DNA from: an uncultured Lachnospiraceae bacterium
GTDB taxonomy: Bacteria; Bacillota; Clostridia; Lachnospirales; Lachnospiraceae
DNA length: 60,924 nt
Direction: 5' to 3'
NCBI GenBank assembly: GCA_947591245.1
Contig: CANQCY010000009.1
Span: 1-60,924 of the forward strand
The notes below the pieces were generated by a model. It had not been told where the DNA came from and ran no database searches. It was given only the letters and a program-made list of their open reading frames with translations. The position numbers were made by a program, and so were the translations under genes. Shown here in pieces: positions 9,449-18,771 of this stretch (within the stretch, counting starts at the first letter, position 1; every line of letters begins with the position of its first letter).

Positions 9449-12150
9449 AGGATAAAAACCGGATACCGAAAAATGAGAAGCAAAAAAGAGGTTTATTTTT
9501 GCTTCTATTTTCTATTGCCTTTTTTGCCATTTATTTGATTGCGTATGCGCCTTTTTTCCGGAATGGAAAATCTTATATTTGGGATTATGACGGGATCAAA
9601 CAGCATTATGCGGCGCTCGTCTATCTTGGCAGGTATTATCGGGAAGCGGCAGCCTCCTTTTTGCATGGGGACTTTACGCTTCCCATGTTCGATTTTTCGA
9701 TCGGGATGGGGGAAGATATCGTTACGACGCTGAATTTTTATGGGCTTGGCGATCCGCTTACTCTGCTGGCTGCTTTCGTTCCGGATGCCCATATGGAAAA
9801 ACTTTATAATTTCCTCGTCGTCTTCCGCATGTATTTGGCCGGACTGTCGTTTGCGTATATGTGCCGCAATAAGGGCAAGGCTTATGGCAGCACGTTCCTG
9901 GGCGCCCTGATTTATTGCTTTTCCGGATATGTGCTGCATGTGGCGGTCAAACATCCCTTTTTTGTCAGCCCCATGATTTTTTTACCGCTTTCTGTCATTG
10001 GCGTGGAGAGGGCGCTCGAGCGAAAAAGACTTACCCTGCTGACGGGCATGGTATTTTTGACCGCGCTCAACGGTTTTTATTTCTTTTATATGAATACGGT
10101 ATTTCTCGTCTTATACGCGGCGGTCTATGTTGTCTGCCGCCGTCCGCAGTCTCCGGCGAGAAGGCTTTTTCGGTGTGCGGCCGCCTATGCGACGGGCGTT
10201 TTGATGTCTGCGAGCCTGTTTTTTCCGGTTGTGGCTGCATACTTATCAAGCGCGCGCAGCGACAGCGCCTCGGAACCGGGAAATTTATTTTTCTTTTCAC
10301 TGAGGCGTTATGGAATTATTTTTTCGAGAATGATCGGGACGCCGAGGATTACGTGGGATTATCTCGGACTTGCCTCGCTTCTGATTCCCGCGCTTATCGT
10401 GCTGTTTCACAGTCGTTTCAGAAAAAACATGGAATTGAAAGTCAATATAATTCTGTGGACCGCGCTAATGCTTGTTCCGTTCGGCGGGTATGCGCTCAAT
10501 GGTTTTGCGTATGTGTCGGGGCGCTTTATGTATCTGGTCGCTTTTGCGTATTCGCTGGCGATCGTGGAAGCACTGCCGGAGATGCTGCATATGCGGCGGA
10601 GGACGCTGCTGATATGCGCTGTGTGGGTTTTGCCGTACGGAGCAGCGGTGCTTTTATCCGGCGATGGGAAAAAATGGTATGGCTGGTTCGGACTTTGCAT
10701 GCTGGTGGCGGCCCTGCTCGTATTGCTGTTTGGAGCGATGCGGAAATGGCGGCAAAAAACGGTATTTATAGCGCTGTCGGGGGTTGTAGCCATAAATTTA
10801 ATCGGAAACGCATGGCTTCTTTTCTGGGGCAGGGCGCAGGGATATGTAGAGGAATTCATAGAGGCGGGAACTGCGCAGCCATTTTTGGAGGCGTCGCCGG
10901 AGACGGGCATTTTGGCGGCGGAGAAGGCGGATGATGGGACGGGCGGCGGAACGGATGCGTTCTACCGTATTGATGCATTGGGGAAGAGTACCGAAAATGC
11001 GGCTATGGTGAATGGGTATTACGGAATTTCAAGCTATTTTTCCCTCACAAATCCAAATCGGCTCCAGTATTTGTCAGAAGTGGAAAACGGCGGCGTGCTC
11101 GACAGTATGTTTAAGATCGCCGGGCTGGATGAACGGACATTTTTAGAGACGCTTGCTTCCGTCAAGTATTTTGCTGCTCCCGCCGAAGCCGGGACGGACG
11201 CCGTGCCTTTTGGATTCAATTTTGTGAGAGAATATAGCCGGGGAGGCAAACGGTGGGCGCTGTATGAAAATGAATTTTTCCTGCCGCTTGGCGTTACGTT
11301 TGACAGTTATGTCAAAAAAGAGGATGCGGTCGCTTCCACAGGGATCCGGCAGCAGGAAGGTATGATGAAGACGGTTGTTTTGGAGAAAGATGTGGCGGGC
11401 GTTAAGAAGCGGCCCGCATTTCCGGAATCGGATATAAGCAGTGCGCCCTGCCGGGTTGTGAAGACGAAAAATGTGAAAATCGACGGAGACAAGGTGGAAG
11501 TAAAACGGGGCGGGGGGAGCCTTCAGATAAAATGGGATCAGGCGGATGAGGGAGAGCGGTATGTGAGGATTGGCGATTTCAAGATTACGCAGGACAAGAA
11601 AGAGATCTGCGAGATAACGGTGAGCTGCGGAATGCGGAAGAAGACGGCGCAGGCGCTAAGTCCGGGGCAGAACTGGTATTTTGGGCGTAAAGATTATTTG
11701 TTCAATATGGGGTTCGCGAACGATGATGAATGCACCGTCCGCTTTTCATGCGGAGGAACGTTTTCGCTGTCGAACCTGAATGTGTATGTGCAAAAAATGG
11801 AACATTATAGCGAGGCCGTACGCGAACGGAAGGAAGATATTTTGCAAAATGTCTCTGTTGGGAAAAATAGCGTGAGCGGAGATATTTCGCTGTCGGAAAA
11901 GAAAATGCTGTTTTTATCGATTCCCTTTAGCAGTGGGTGGCGGGCGTTTGTGGATGGCAGAGAGACGGAGATTTACCAGGCGGATACGGCTTATATGGCG
12001 CTTGCGTTGGAGCCTGGCAGCCACCGCGTTACTCTGCAGTACAGTACGCCATATTTGGCGGCAGGCGGCGCGGCGTCACTGTTCGGTATTGTGATCTTTG
12101 CTATTTATGTTGTGATGGCGGGAAGAAAGGAGCGGCGGCATGGAGCATAA
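9439..12150 (+). CDS. YfhO family multi-membrane protein
   Basis: A 903-residue integral membrane protein. The first half contains about a dozen hydrophobic segments with an early loop carrying WDYDGIKQHYAALVYLGRYY, a YfhO/GT-C-like feature. A soluble region of about 400 residues, probably outside the cell, follows, then one last membrane segment near residues 870-895. YfhO proteins of Gram-positives take part in glycosylating wall or lipoteichoic polymers from lipid-linked sugars. It overlaps the mutase by 10 bases and the following polymerase-like gene by 11, so these are translationally coupled. Acceptor unknown. Confidence 0.85.
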   Translation: MRVKDKNRIPKNEKQKRGLFLLLFSIAFFAIYLIAYAPFFRNGKSYIWDYDGIKQHYAALVYLGRYYREAAASFLHGDFTLPMFDFSIGMGEDIVTTLNFYGLGDPLTLLAAFVPDAHMEKLYNFLVVFRMYLAGLSFAYMCRNKGKAYGSTFLGALIYCFSGYVLHVAVKHPFFVSPMIFLPLSVIGVERALERKRLTLLTGMVFLTALNGFYFFYMNTVFLVLYAAVYVVCRRPQSPARRLFRCAAAYATGVLMSASLFFPVVAAYLSSARSDSASEPGNLFFFSLRRYGIIFSRMIGTPRITWDYLGLASLLIPALIVLFHSRFRKNMELKVNIILWTALMLVPFGGYALNGFAYVSGRFMYLVAFAYSLAIVEALPEMLHMRRRTLLICAVWVLPYGAAVLLSGDGKKWYGWFGLCMLVAALLVLLFGAMRKWRQKTVFIALSGVVAINLIGNAWLLFWGRAQGYVEEFIEAGTAQPFLEASPETGILAAEKADDGTGGGTDAFYRIDALGKSTENAAMVNGYYGISSYFSLTNPNRLQYLSEVENGGVLDSMFKIAGLDERTFLETLASVKYFAAPAEAGTDAVPFGFNFVREYSRGGKRWALYENEFFLPLGVTFDSYVKKEDAVASTGIRQQEGMMKTVVLEKDVAGVKKRPAFPESDISSAPCRVVKTKNVKIDGDKVEVKRGGGSLQIKWDQADEGERYVRIGDFKITQDKKEICEITVSCGMRKKTAQALSPGQNWYFGRKDYLFNMGFANDDECTVRFSCGGTFSLSNLNVYVQKMEHYSEAVRERKEDILQNVSVGKNSVSGDISLSEKKMLFLSIPFSSGWRAFVDGRETEIYQADTAYMALALEPGSHRVTLQYSTPYLAAGGAASLFGIVIFAIYVVMAGRKERRHGA

Positions 12151-13942
12151 AGAGAAGTTGTCTGAAATGGATGATGAGATGATATGTAAGTCGAAAGCGG
12201 CGGCGGAAGAAAAGATTTATGTTCTTTCTGAAAGATATGGCAGGGATGTCCGGAAGGAGATGGAATACCGCAAGGGCAGACTGTATTTTCACGGTCACAG
12301 GATTTATTCTTTTCGTTCAAAATCAATGTTTTCGGTAGACGTTCTGGAGATAAGGGACGGCATGCTCTGTCTTGCGGGGCGGATCTGGTGCCCGTTTGCC
12401 GACGAGCTTGAAATTTACTTTGAAGATGAAAAGAAGAGACGGATTGCAGTCGCCCAGACCCCGGCAGAATTTAGAAAGGCGCCGGTTTCGCCGAAAGAAG
12501 AAATGCGCGTGCGCGTGTATGAGGCGGAGCTTCCGTTAGAGGGAGTGCGCAGATACTGCGCGTACGGACAGTACGGGGAAGAGGGCCGCCGGATCCGGCT
12601 TCATATCCGGGCGGGAAAGCATTCGCATCTCAGCCATGCGGTGGAAGAGCTTTATTATGAGGACGGCGGATATATGGTTGGCTTCAGGGACGGCGGCAGT
12701 TTTTGGATTTGCCCGGCGCGCTTTTTTCCGCATGTCAAAAAAGAATTAAGGATTTTGATGAGATGCGTGCGTGATCATAAGTTTGCGATTGCGGGTTACC
12801 GGATTTTGAGCAGATTGATCCGACCATTTCTGCGGCGCGAGCGCTGGATCGTGATGGAACGCATTTATGTGGCGGGGGATAATGCAGAATGTTTTTATAA
12901 ATATCTAAAGGAGCATGAGGACAAAGATATTAAATCCTATTTTGCTATTTTGAAGGAGAGCTCGGACTATAAGCGCATGAAGCAATTGGGCGGAGTCATT
13001 GCGTTCCGTGGGTTTAAGCATAAATTAAATATGCTTTTGTGCAAGTATGTCGTGTCCTCGCAGGCGGAGGATAATATTTTTAATGCGTGGGATGGGGATG
13101 GCAAATATATTCGGGATCTCTATAAATTCCGCAGCATTTTTCTCCAGCACGGAATAATAAAGGCTGATTTATCCGCTTGGTTAAATAAGTTCAACAAAAA
13201 TCTGGGCATGTTCGTGACTTCGGCGGAGCCAGAGTACCGCTCGATTTTGCAGGGCGATTATTTTTATGATAAATCTGTCGTAAAGCTGACGGGTCTGCCT
13301 CGATACGATAGGTTAAAACAAAATAAAACTCACGAAAAGACCATTGTTTTCATGCCGACGTGGCGCTCCGTGCTGGCTGGCCCGGTAAATCCGCATACCG
13401 GAGCGCGCGAGTACAATCCGAAGTTCCGAGATACGGAATATTTTCAATATTATCAAAAACTCATACAGGATGAACGCCTTGTTCATGCGTTAAAAAGAAA
13501 TGGCTATAGGGGAAGATTTGTACTCCATCCCCACCATATGGTACAGATGAAAGATTTTTCAGATAATGAGGCCATTCGTCTGGTGAGAGGGATCGTTGAC
13601 TATCCAAGAGAGTTTAGCAGCAATGCTTTGCTAGTGACGGACTTTTCCAGCGTGGCGTTTGACTTTGCTTATTTGAAAAAACCGGTTATCTATTCTCATT
13701 TTGATAAAGACAGCTTTTTTGAGGGACAAATATATGATGAGGGCTACTTTGACTATGAAAGGGACGGCCTGGGGCCGGTTTGCTATGATTATGAGACGAC
13801 GCTGCAGACGATCATAGACTATGTGGAGAGGGACTGCAGTCTGGAGGAAAAATATGCTGACAGAATCCGCCGCTTTTACCGCTGGTTTGACTGCGGCAAT
13901 TGCCGGAGAGTGTATGAGGAAATTCGCGCACTTGACTTATAA
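12140..13942 (+). CDS. CDP-glycerol/ribitol glycerophosphotransferase family protein (TagB/TagF-like)
   Basis: The 600-residue protein ends with a GT-B polyol-phosphate transferase domain: FLQHGIIKADLS near residue 334, FMPTWRS, LHPHH and VTDFSSVAFDFAYLKKPVIY. About 200 residues in front form a beta-rich region of unknown role (LEIRDGMLCLAGRIWCPF), a layout seen in several TagF-like proteins. AAGGAG lies 7 bases before the ATG. With tarI and tarJ directly downstream, the likely donor is CDP-ribitol, but CDP-glycerol cannot be excluded. Peripheral membrane enzyme on the cytoplasmic side. Confidence 0.88.
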   Translation: MEHKEKLSEMDDEMICKSKAAAEEKIYVLSERYGRDVRKEMEYRKGRLYFHGHRIYSFRSKSMFSVDVLEIRDGMLCLAGRIWCPFADELEIYFEDEKKRRIAVAQTPAEFRKAPVSPKEEMRVRVYEAELPLEGVRRYCAYGQYGEEGRRIRLHIRAGKHSHLSHAVEELYYEDGGYMVGFRDGGSFWICPARFFPHVKKELRILMRCVRDHKFAIAGYRILSRLIRPFLRRERWIVMERIYVAGDNAECFYKYLKEHEDKDIKSYFAILKESSDYKRMKQLGGVIAFRGFKHKLNMLLCKYVVSSQAEDNIFNAWDGDGKYIRDLYKFRSIFLQHGIIKADLSAWLNKFNKNLGMFVTSAEPEYRSILQGDYFYDKSVVKLTGLPRYDRLKQNKTHEKTIVFMPTWRSVLAGPVNPHTGAREYNPKFRDTEYFQYYQKLIQDERLVHALKRNGYRGRFVLHPHHMVQMKDFSDNEAIRLVRGIVDYPREFSSNALLVTDFSSVAFDFAYLKKPVIYSHFDKDSFFEGQIYDEGYFDYERDGLGPVCYDYETTLQTIIDYVERDCSLEEKYADRIRRFYRWFDCGNCRRVYEEIRALDL

Positions 13943-14005
13943 AAAGCAAAGCATTAGAATATAGGTGGGATCGTTGAATAATTGACAATTGGAGAGGAGA
14001 TTGTT

Positions 14006-14722
14006 ATGATATACGGAGTTGTACTGGCGGGCGGCGTGGGAAACCGCATGGGCAATGTCGGGAAACCGAAACAATATCTGCTGATCGGGGATAAGCCGAT
14101 CATCATTCATACGCTTGAGAAATTTTACATGCAGAGCGACTTTGAGAAAGTTCTCGTGCTCTGTCCGCCCGAATGGCTGTCACATACGAGGAACCTGATT
14201 AAAAAGTATATTCAGGACGCGGAACGGGTCATTGTGCTAAAAGGGGGAGAGACCCGTAACGAAACGATTATGAATGCCATTTCTTATATAGAGTCAGAGG
14301 GAAAGCTTGATGAAGAGACGATTATCGTTACCCATGATTCGGTGCGTCCGTTCGTAACGCAGCGGATTATTGAGGAAAATATACGGTATGCCAGGGAGTA
14401 CGGCGCCTGTGATACTGCCGTTGCCGCCACGGATACGATTGTGTGCAGCGACGACAATGTAGTGATCAGCGATATTCCCGAGCGCAGAAGGATGTATCAG
14501 GGACAGACGCCGCAGACGTTTAAGGCATTGAAGCTGAAAAACCTGTATCAGTCCCTGAGCCCGGAGGAAAAGGCGGTTCTGACAGACGCCGCAAAGATTT
14601 ACGTCATGAAAGGCGAGAAGGTTCATATTGTGGATGGCGAAGTATTTAATATAAAAATAACGTATCCGTACGACCTTCGCGTAGCAGAGGCGCTGCTTGG
14701 GGAAGGGGAAAAGGTCAAATAG
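14006..14722 (+). CDS. tarI: D-ribitol-5-phosphate cytidylyltransferase
   Basis: An IspD/TarI-type nucleotidyltransferase of 238 residues with VLAGGVGNRMGNVGKPKQYL at the N-terminus, HDSVRPF, AATDTIV and PQTFK. IspD and TarI are close in sequence, but the next gene is TarJ-like and the flanking genes are polyol-phosphate transferases, so CDP-ribitol formation is the better call. The ATG at 14006 has GAGGAG a few bases upstream; an in-frame start at 13982 lacks a site. Confidence 0.88.
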   Translation: MIYGVVLAGGVGNRMGNVGKPKQYLLIGDKPIIIHTLEKFYMQSDFEKVLVLCPPEWLSHTRNLIKKYIQDAERVIVLKGGETRNETIMNAISYIESEGKLDEETIIVTHDSVRPFVTQRIIEENIRYAREYGACDTAVAATDTIVCSDDNVVISDIPERRRMYQGQTPQTFKALKLKNLYQSLSPEEKAVLTDAAKIYVMKGEKVHIVDGEVFNIKITYPYDLRVAEALLGEGEKVK

Positions 14723-14745
14723 ATGTATTATAAATGGAGGCAATT

Positions 14746-15801
14746 ATGCTGAATGCGATATACCGCCTTGTAGCGCCAAGACGCTTTGAAGTGGAATTTA
14801 CGGATATTGATCTGCGGAGCGGGAACGTGATCGTGCGCCCGACCCATTTGTCGATCTGCAATGCGGATCAGCGCTATTACCAAGGAAAACGTGCGGACGA
14901 TATATTAAAGCAAAAACTGCCGATGGCGCTGCTGCATGAGGGAATCGGAGAGATTGTGTTTGACCCGGAACGGGAGTTTCAGCCAGGTGAACGGGTCGTC
15001 ATGATACCGAATACTCCGGTGGAGATTTCACAGGCGCAAACGCCGTCCGACGATTTGGACGACGGGGTGATCGCCGAGAATTACCGGACGGATTCAAAAT
15101 TCCGCGCAAGCGGCTTTGACGGTTTTATGCAGGATGTTGTTGATATCCGGCGCGATCGGCTCGTGAGGCTGCCGGAGGGCATTGACCCGTGCGTTGCCGC
15201 CTTTACCGAGATCGTGACAGTCAGCGTTCATGCGCTGCGCCGTTTTGACTGCGTTGCGCATCGGCGCCGGGATGCCGTGGGGATATGGGGCGATGGGAAT
15301 CTCGGTTATATTACTGCCCTGCTCTTTCGGACAATGTTTCCGTCGTCAAAGCTGTATGTGTTCGGGATGAACCGGGACAAGCTTTCGGATTTTACATTTG
15401 CGGACGATACGTTTTCCGTTACCGATATTCCGCCGGATATCCGGCTGGATCACGGTTTTGAATGCGTGGGCGGCGAAGGCGCGCCGAAGGCAATCAACCA
15501 GATCATTGACGCCATCAGCCCGGAGGGAACCATTTCGATTTTGGGCGTTTCGGAAAATCCGGTTCCGATAAACACAAGGCTGATGCTGGAAAAAGGACTT
15601 CGGATGTTTGGCAGCAGCCGAAGCGGAAGGGATGATTTTCTCCGCACGATCGAGCTGTATGAGTCCAATCCGGAACTGCTGGAATATTTAAAAAACATTG
15701 TCAGTGCGGAATTTGAGATTCGCACGATAGATGATATGAGGCTTGCATTTGAAGCGGATATCCACAAGGATTTCGGAAAAACAATCTTGCTTTGGAAATA
15801 A
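14746..15801 (+). CDS. tarJ: Ribulose-5-phosphate reductase, TarJ-like
   Basis: A zinc-type medium-chain dehydrogenase-like protein of 351 residues that should reduce ribulose-5-P to ribitol-5-P for TarI. Seen motifs are SICNADQRYYQGKR near residue 42, LLHEGIGEIV, GERVVMIPN and the nucleotide-binding GIWGDGNLGYIT near residue 180. The usual structural-zinc cysteine cluster is absent, as in other TarJ proteins. GGAGG is 5 bases before the ATG at 14746. It directly follows tarI, giving a complete CDP-ribitol supply. Confidence 0.88.
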   Translation: MLNAIYRLVAPRRFEVEFTDIDLRSGNVIVRPTHLSICNADQRYYQGKRADDILKQKLPMALLHEGIGEIVFDPEREFQPGERVVMIPNTPVEISQAQTPSDDLDDGVIAENYRTDSKFRASGFDGFMQDVVDIRRDRLVRLPEGIDPCVAAFTEIVTVSVHALRRFDCVAHRRRDAVGIWGDGNLGYITALLFRTMFPSSKLYVFGMNRDKLSDFTFADDTFSVTDIPPDIRLDHGFECVGGEGAPKAINQIIDAISPEGTISILGVSENPVPINTRLMLEKGLRMFGSSRSGRDDFLRTIELYESNPELLEYLKNIVSAEFEIRTIDDMRLAFEADIHKDFGKTILLWK

Positions 15802-15875
15802 CGAATAATCCCGCAGCAAGCAGTGAAGACATGCGTCTGGCTCAATGTGCATGCGAGAATAAACTGGAGGTTTTT

Positions 15876-17930
15876 ATGAGTGGCTTACTTTCTAATAAGA
15901 ATAAAAGGTTTTTGAAAAAGCGAATTAAATTTTGGTTTTACTGTGTGCTGCATCCTATTTTAAATGAACATTTAATCGTGTTCGAGGCGTTCAGCGGAAA
16001 GCGCTGCGGCGGAAATTTGCGTGCGATCTATGAGGAAATGATGGAGGATCAGCGCTACCGGGATTTCCGTTTTGTTTGGATCGTGAACGATGTGGAAGGA
16101 CACAGGGACTTAAAGGTGAGGCGGCACACAAGAGTGGTAAAAAAAGATTCCCGTTCTGCCTTTATTCTGTATGCAAAAGCTAAATACTGGTTTAACAATG
16201 TGGCTCTTCCGAATTATTTGGTTCCCCGTCCTCATCAGGTGTATGTAGAGACGTGGCATGGGACGCCGTTAAAGAAATTGGGAAACGATATCGAATACGA
16301 AGTCGATCCGAGGCAGTCGCTCGCCGAAATGCATAAAAAGTATTATATTAAAGGCAAAAAGATGGACTACCTTATATCCCCGTCCCGTTTTTATACGGAA
16401 AAAATGATTTCTTCATTCCGGCTGGATAAATGCCATAAGGAAAATATCATTCTCGAGACCGGGTATCCGCGAAACGACGCGCTCTTTACCTTTACGGATG
16501 AGGACGTGAAACGGATTAAGGAGGAGATCGGCGTACCGGAGGGCAAAAAAGTCATTCTCTATACTCCGACATGGCGGGACAACCAGTTTAAAAAGGGAGA
16601 AGGCTTCCAGTACAATACGGAGCTGGATTTTGCTTCCCTGATGGAGGAACTGGGAGACGAGTATATATTTTTGTTCCGCGCCCATCATCAGATCGGGTTT
16701 AAGGACATTGCGCATGATGTGCGGGGCGTGATCGATGTGACGGAGGTGGATGACGTCAATGACCTCTACATCATCAGCGACCTTATGATTACTGACTACT
16801 CGTCCACCATGTTTGATTATGGGGATTTGAAGCGTCCGATGGTCTTCTATATGTACGATTTGGATGAGTATCAGGGTGAGATCCGTGATTTTTACTTTGA
16901 CATTCATGAGCTGCCCGGACCGATCGTGAAAACGCAGAAGGATCTCGTGCAGGCGGTCAGGGATCAGTTTGAACACTTCCAATATGACGAGAAGTACAAG
17001 GCGTTTACTGAAAAATTTAACTATCTCGACGACGCCCATTCGGCAAGACGGGTAGTGGAGGCTACCGTCAAGACGGAGTTGGGGATGCCGTTCCGCTTTT
17101 ATAAATGGGCGATCCATATGAAGAATGTCATCAGGAAGGGATTCCGTGACGCCTATATCGCATTTTCCGGCATGCTCCGCTGTATGGGGTTGTGCCGCAC
17201 AAAAAACAGCAAACTATTGTATTCGTATAAAAATAAGCACAAGGGGGAGAGATGTTTCCTCGTCGGAAACGGGCCGAGCCTGCGCATATCCGACCTTGAG
17301 GGCCTTCAGAAAAACGGGGAGATTACGTTTGGATGCAATCTTGTCACGAAAGTATTCAGAGAAACGTCCTGGCGTCCTGATTATTATTTTCTCATCGACC
17401 GTATCTGTGCGAAATTCCAGAGCGCGGAGATCAATGAGGCGATCAAGGATATTCCGTTATTTACTAATATAACGACCTACAATATTTTCCGAAACAAGCC
17501 GAGAAATCCGGTTATCTTGTACAATATAGCGAGAGATGAGTATAAGGTAAAGCGTTCGCCGCTCGCCTACTATATTCCTTCCGGCTCAACTGTTATGTCG
17601 CTCATGATTGAGATGGCGGTGTACATGGGCTTTTCAGAGATTTATCTGATCGGCTGCGACTGCACGTCGACATTTAGCGGCAATACCCACTTTATACAGG
17701 GATATACGGACGATAAGCTTAAGCAGCGTGATGCGAAGAAGATCATTGACCGGATGCATCGGCTCGGAATCGAAGGCGAAGATTATGAGAAGTTTTTCCT
17801 TGACGGTTCCATGAATGCCTATATGCTTTTGAAAGAACATGCCGTCAAGCGCGGAGTAAAGATTTATAATGCGACGAGAGGCGGAGCGCTGGAGGTATTT
17901 GAGCGCGTGGATCTGGATCAGTTTGTTTGA
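15876..17930 (+). CDS. Fusion of TagF-like polyol-phosphate transferase and DUF115 (MptE/Maf-like) domain
   Basis: Residues 1 to about 430 form a CDP-glycerol glycerophosphotransferase domain: ETWHGTPLKKLG near residue 126, YTPTWRDN, FRAHHQ and ITDYSSTMFDYGDLKRP. From about 450 to 684 there is a second domain: GERCFLVGNGPSL near 464, FGCNLV, YLIGCDCT near 592 and IYNATRGGALEVF near 664. This second part matches the DUF115 pattern; DUF115 also occurs in Maf proteins, which transfer CMP-nonulosonic acids to flagellin, and resembles sialyltransferases. The protein may therefore add both a polyol phosphate and an acidic sugar. GGAGG stands 5 bases before ATG 15876. A paralogue lies at 21731-23815. 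Confidence 0.82.
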   Translation: MSGLLSNKNKRFLKKRIKFWFYCVLHPILNEHLIVFEAFSGKRCGGNLRAIYEEMMEDQRYRDFRFVWIVNDVEGHRDLKVRRHTRVVKKDSRSAFILYAKAKYWFNNVALPNYLVPRPHQVYVETWHGTPLKKLGNDIEYEVDPRQSLAEMHKKYYIKGKKMDYLISPSRFYTEKMISSFRLDKCHKENIILETGYPRNDALFTFTDEDVKRIKEEIGVPEGKKVILYTPTWRDNQFKKGEGFQYNTELDFASLMEELGDEYIFLFRAHHQIGFKDIAHDVRGVIDVTEVDDVNDLYIISDLMITDYSSTMFDYGDLKRPMVFYMYDLDEYQGEIRDFYFDIHELPGPIVKTQKDLVQAVRDQFEHFQYDEKYKAFTEKFNYLDDAHSARRVVEATVKTELGMPFRFYKWAIHMKNVIRKGFRDAYIAFSGMLRCMGLCRTKNSKLLYSYKNKHKGERCFLVGNGPSLRISDLEGLQKNGEITFGCNLVTKVFRETSWRPDYYFLIDRICAKFQSAEINEAIKDIPLFTNITTYNIFRNKPRNPVILYNIARDEYKVKRSPLAYYIPSGSTVMSLMIEMAVYMGFSEIYLIGCDCTSTFSGNTHFIQGYTDDKLKQRDAKKIIDRMHRLGIEGEDYEKFFLDGSMNAYMLLKEHAVKRGVKIYNATRGGALEVFERVDLDQFV

Positions 17931-18000
17931 GAAGCGTGCGGAGGCTATAAATTATTATTTATTTACGCCGATAAATAATTTAAGAAACCAACTTTGTTTA

Positions 18001-18018
18001 CGGCAAAAGGATTTGCCG
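18001..18018. repeat. Short inverted repeat in the 17931-18072 gap
   Basis: CGGCAAA at 18001-18007 and TTTGCCG at 18012-18018 form a perfect 7-bp stem with a 4-base loop. There is no T-run after it, so it is not a clear terminator. The rest of this 142-base gap holds AT-rich sequence around 17950-17985 with imperfect symmetry and no convincing promoter. Confidence 0.4.
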
Positions 18019-18072
18019 GCGGCGCGGCAGTGATGCAAAAGAAGCGCGCCGTTGATTAAGGGAGTGATTTTG

Positions 18073-18747
18073 TTGAGTATGACGGTTTCGGATAATTATG
18101 ATTTGGCATTACAGAATATGAAGCGCTGCGTGGAAGAGCGGAAGCGGGCGGCGGCGTCGCTGAAAAAAATGAGCGTGAAACAGAAAAGCAAGAGAAAAAA
18201 GAAGGTCAGCTATGACGCAAGGGAAATAGCGTCGCTGCTTATGAGGACGACTCATTCCATGGGAGCGAGACAGGCGCTCGTGCGTGCGAACAGCAAGCTT
18301 CAGAGCCTGCAAATGTGTCTGGCCTCGGGCGACTATGATGTGAACGAACTTCGGGCGGCCATTAACCATGCGAAGCGGATGGTAAAGTGCGCGCGGAAGA
18401 AGTTGAAGAACCTTCAGGAAGAAGAGAATGTCGAGGGCCAAAAAAGGAAAAAGAATCCCGGAAATGACGCGAACAGGGAACGGATCGCCAAAATGAAACT
18501 GGAGCGCAAATTAAGCAAGCTGCGGCGGCGCCACCGTGGGGACGAGCAAAAGGAAATGGAAGAAGCGAAGCATGAATATCTGCGGGAGAAGGCAAGTGCG
18601 GAGCGCGCAGAGGCATATATGGCGGAGTCTGCAGCGGCAGTGAGTACGGAGGGAACGGGAGAAGCCGGAGATGCGGGAGCAGAAGAAATGGCGGATCTGG
18701 GCGACCCGCCTTCGGAAGCGGCAGTATCTGTCGACGTCTGCCTGTGA
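18073..18747 (+). CDS. Hypothetical lysine-rich coiled-coil protein
   Basis: I do not recognise this protein. It has about 224 residues, is strongly basic in the first two thirds (a KQKSKRKKKVSYDAREIAS patch, later KRMVKCARKKLKNLQEEE and KLERKLSKLRRRH), is predicted helical, and ends in an acidic alanine/glutamate-rich tail. No signal peptide or membrane segment is seen. The start is uncertain: AAGGGAG at 18058-18064 suits the TTG at 18070 or 18073 better than the ATG at 18079. It sits at the end of the plus-strand run, facing the convergent kdsC-like gene only 24 bases away. Confidence 0.6.
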   Translation: MSMTVSDNYDLALQNMKRCVEERKRAAASLKKMSVKQKSKRKKKVSYDAREIASLLMRTTHSMGARQALVRANSKLQSLQMCLASGDYDVNELRAAINHAKRMVKCARKKLKNLQEEENVEGQKRKKNPGNDANRERIAKMKLERKLSKLRRRHRGDEQKEMEEAKHEYLREKASAERAEAYMAESAAAVSTEGTGEAGDAGAEEMADLGDPPSEAAVSVDVCL

Positions 18748-18771
18748 TAATATGATGCCGGGGTTAAAAGA

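Noticed and set aside
9915-10934. Plus-strand frame of 339 codons inside the YfhO gene
   Set aside because: Cysteine- and arginine-rich translation typical of a shifted frame; the YfhO frame explains the region fully.
14006-14722. Isoprenoid enzyme IspD
   Set aside because: Motifs fit both IspD and TarI, but the adjoining tarJ-like gene and polyol-phosphate transferases favour TarI.
17945-17985. Terminator after the first TagF-DUF115 gene
   Set aside because: The symmetry is AT-rich and imperfect and is not followed by a T-run.
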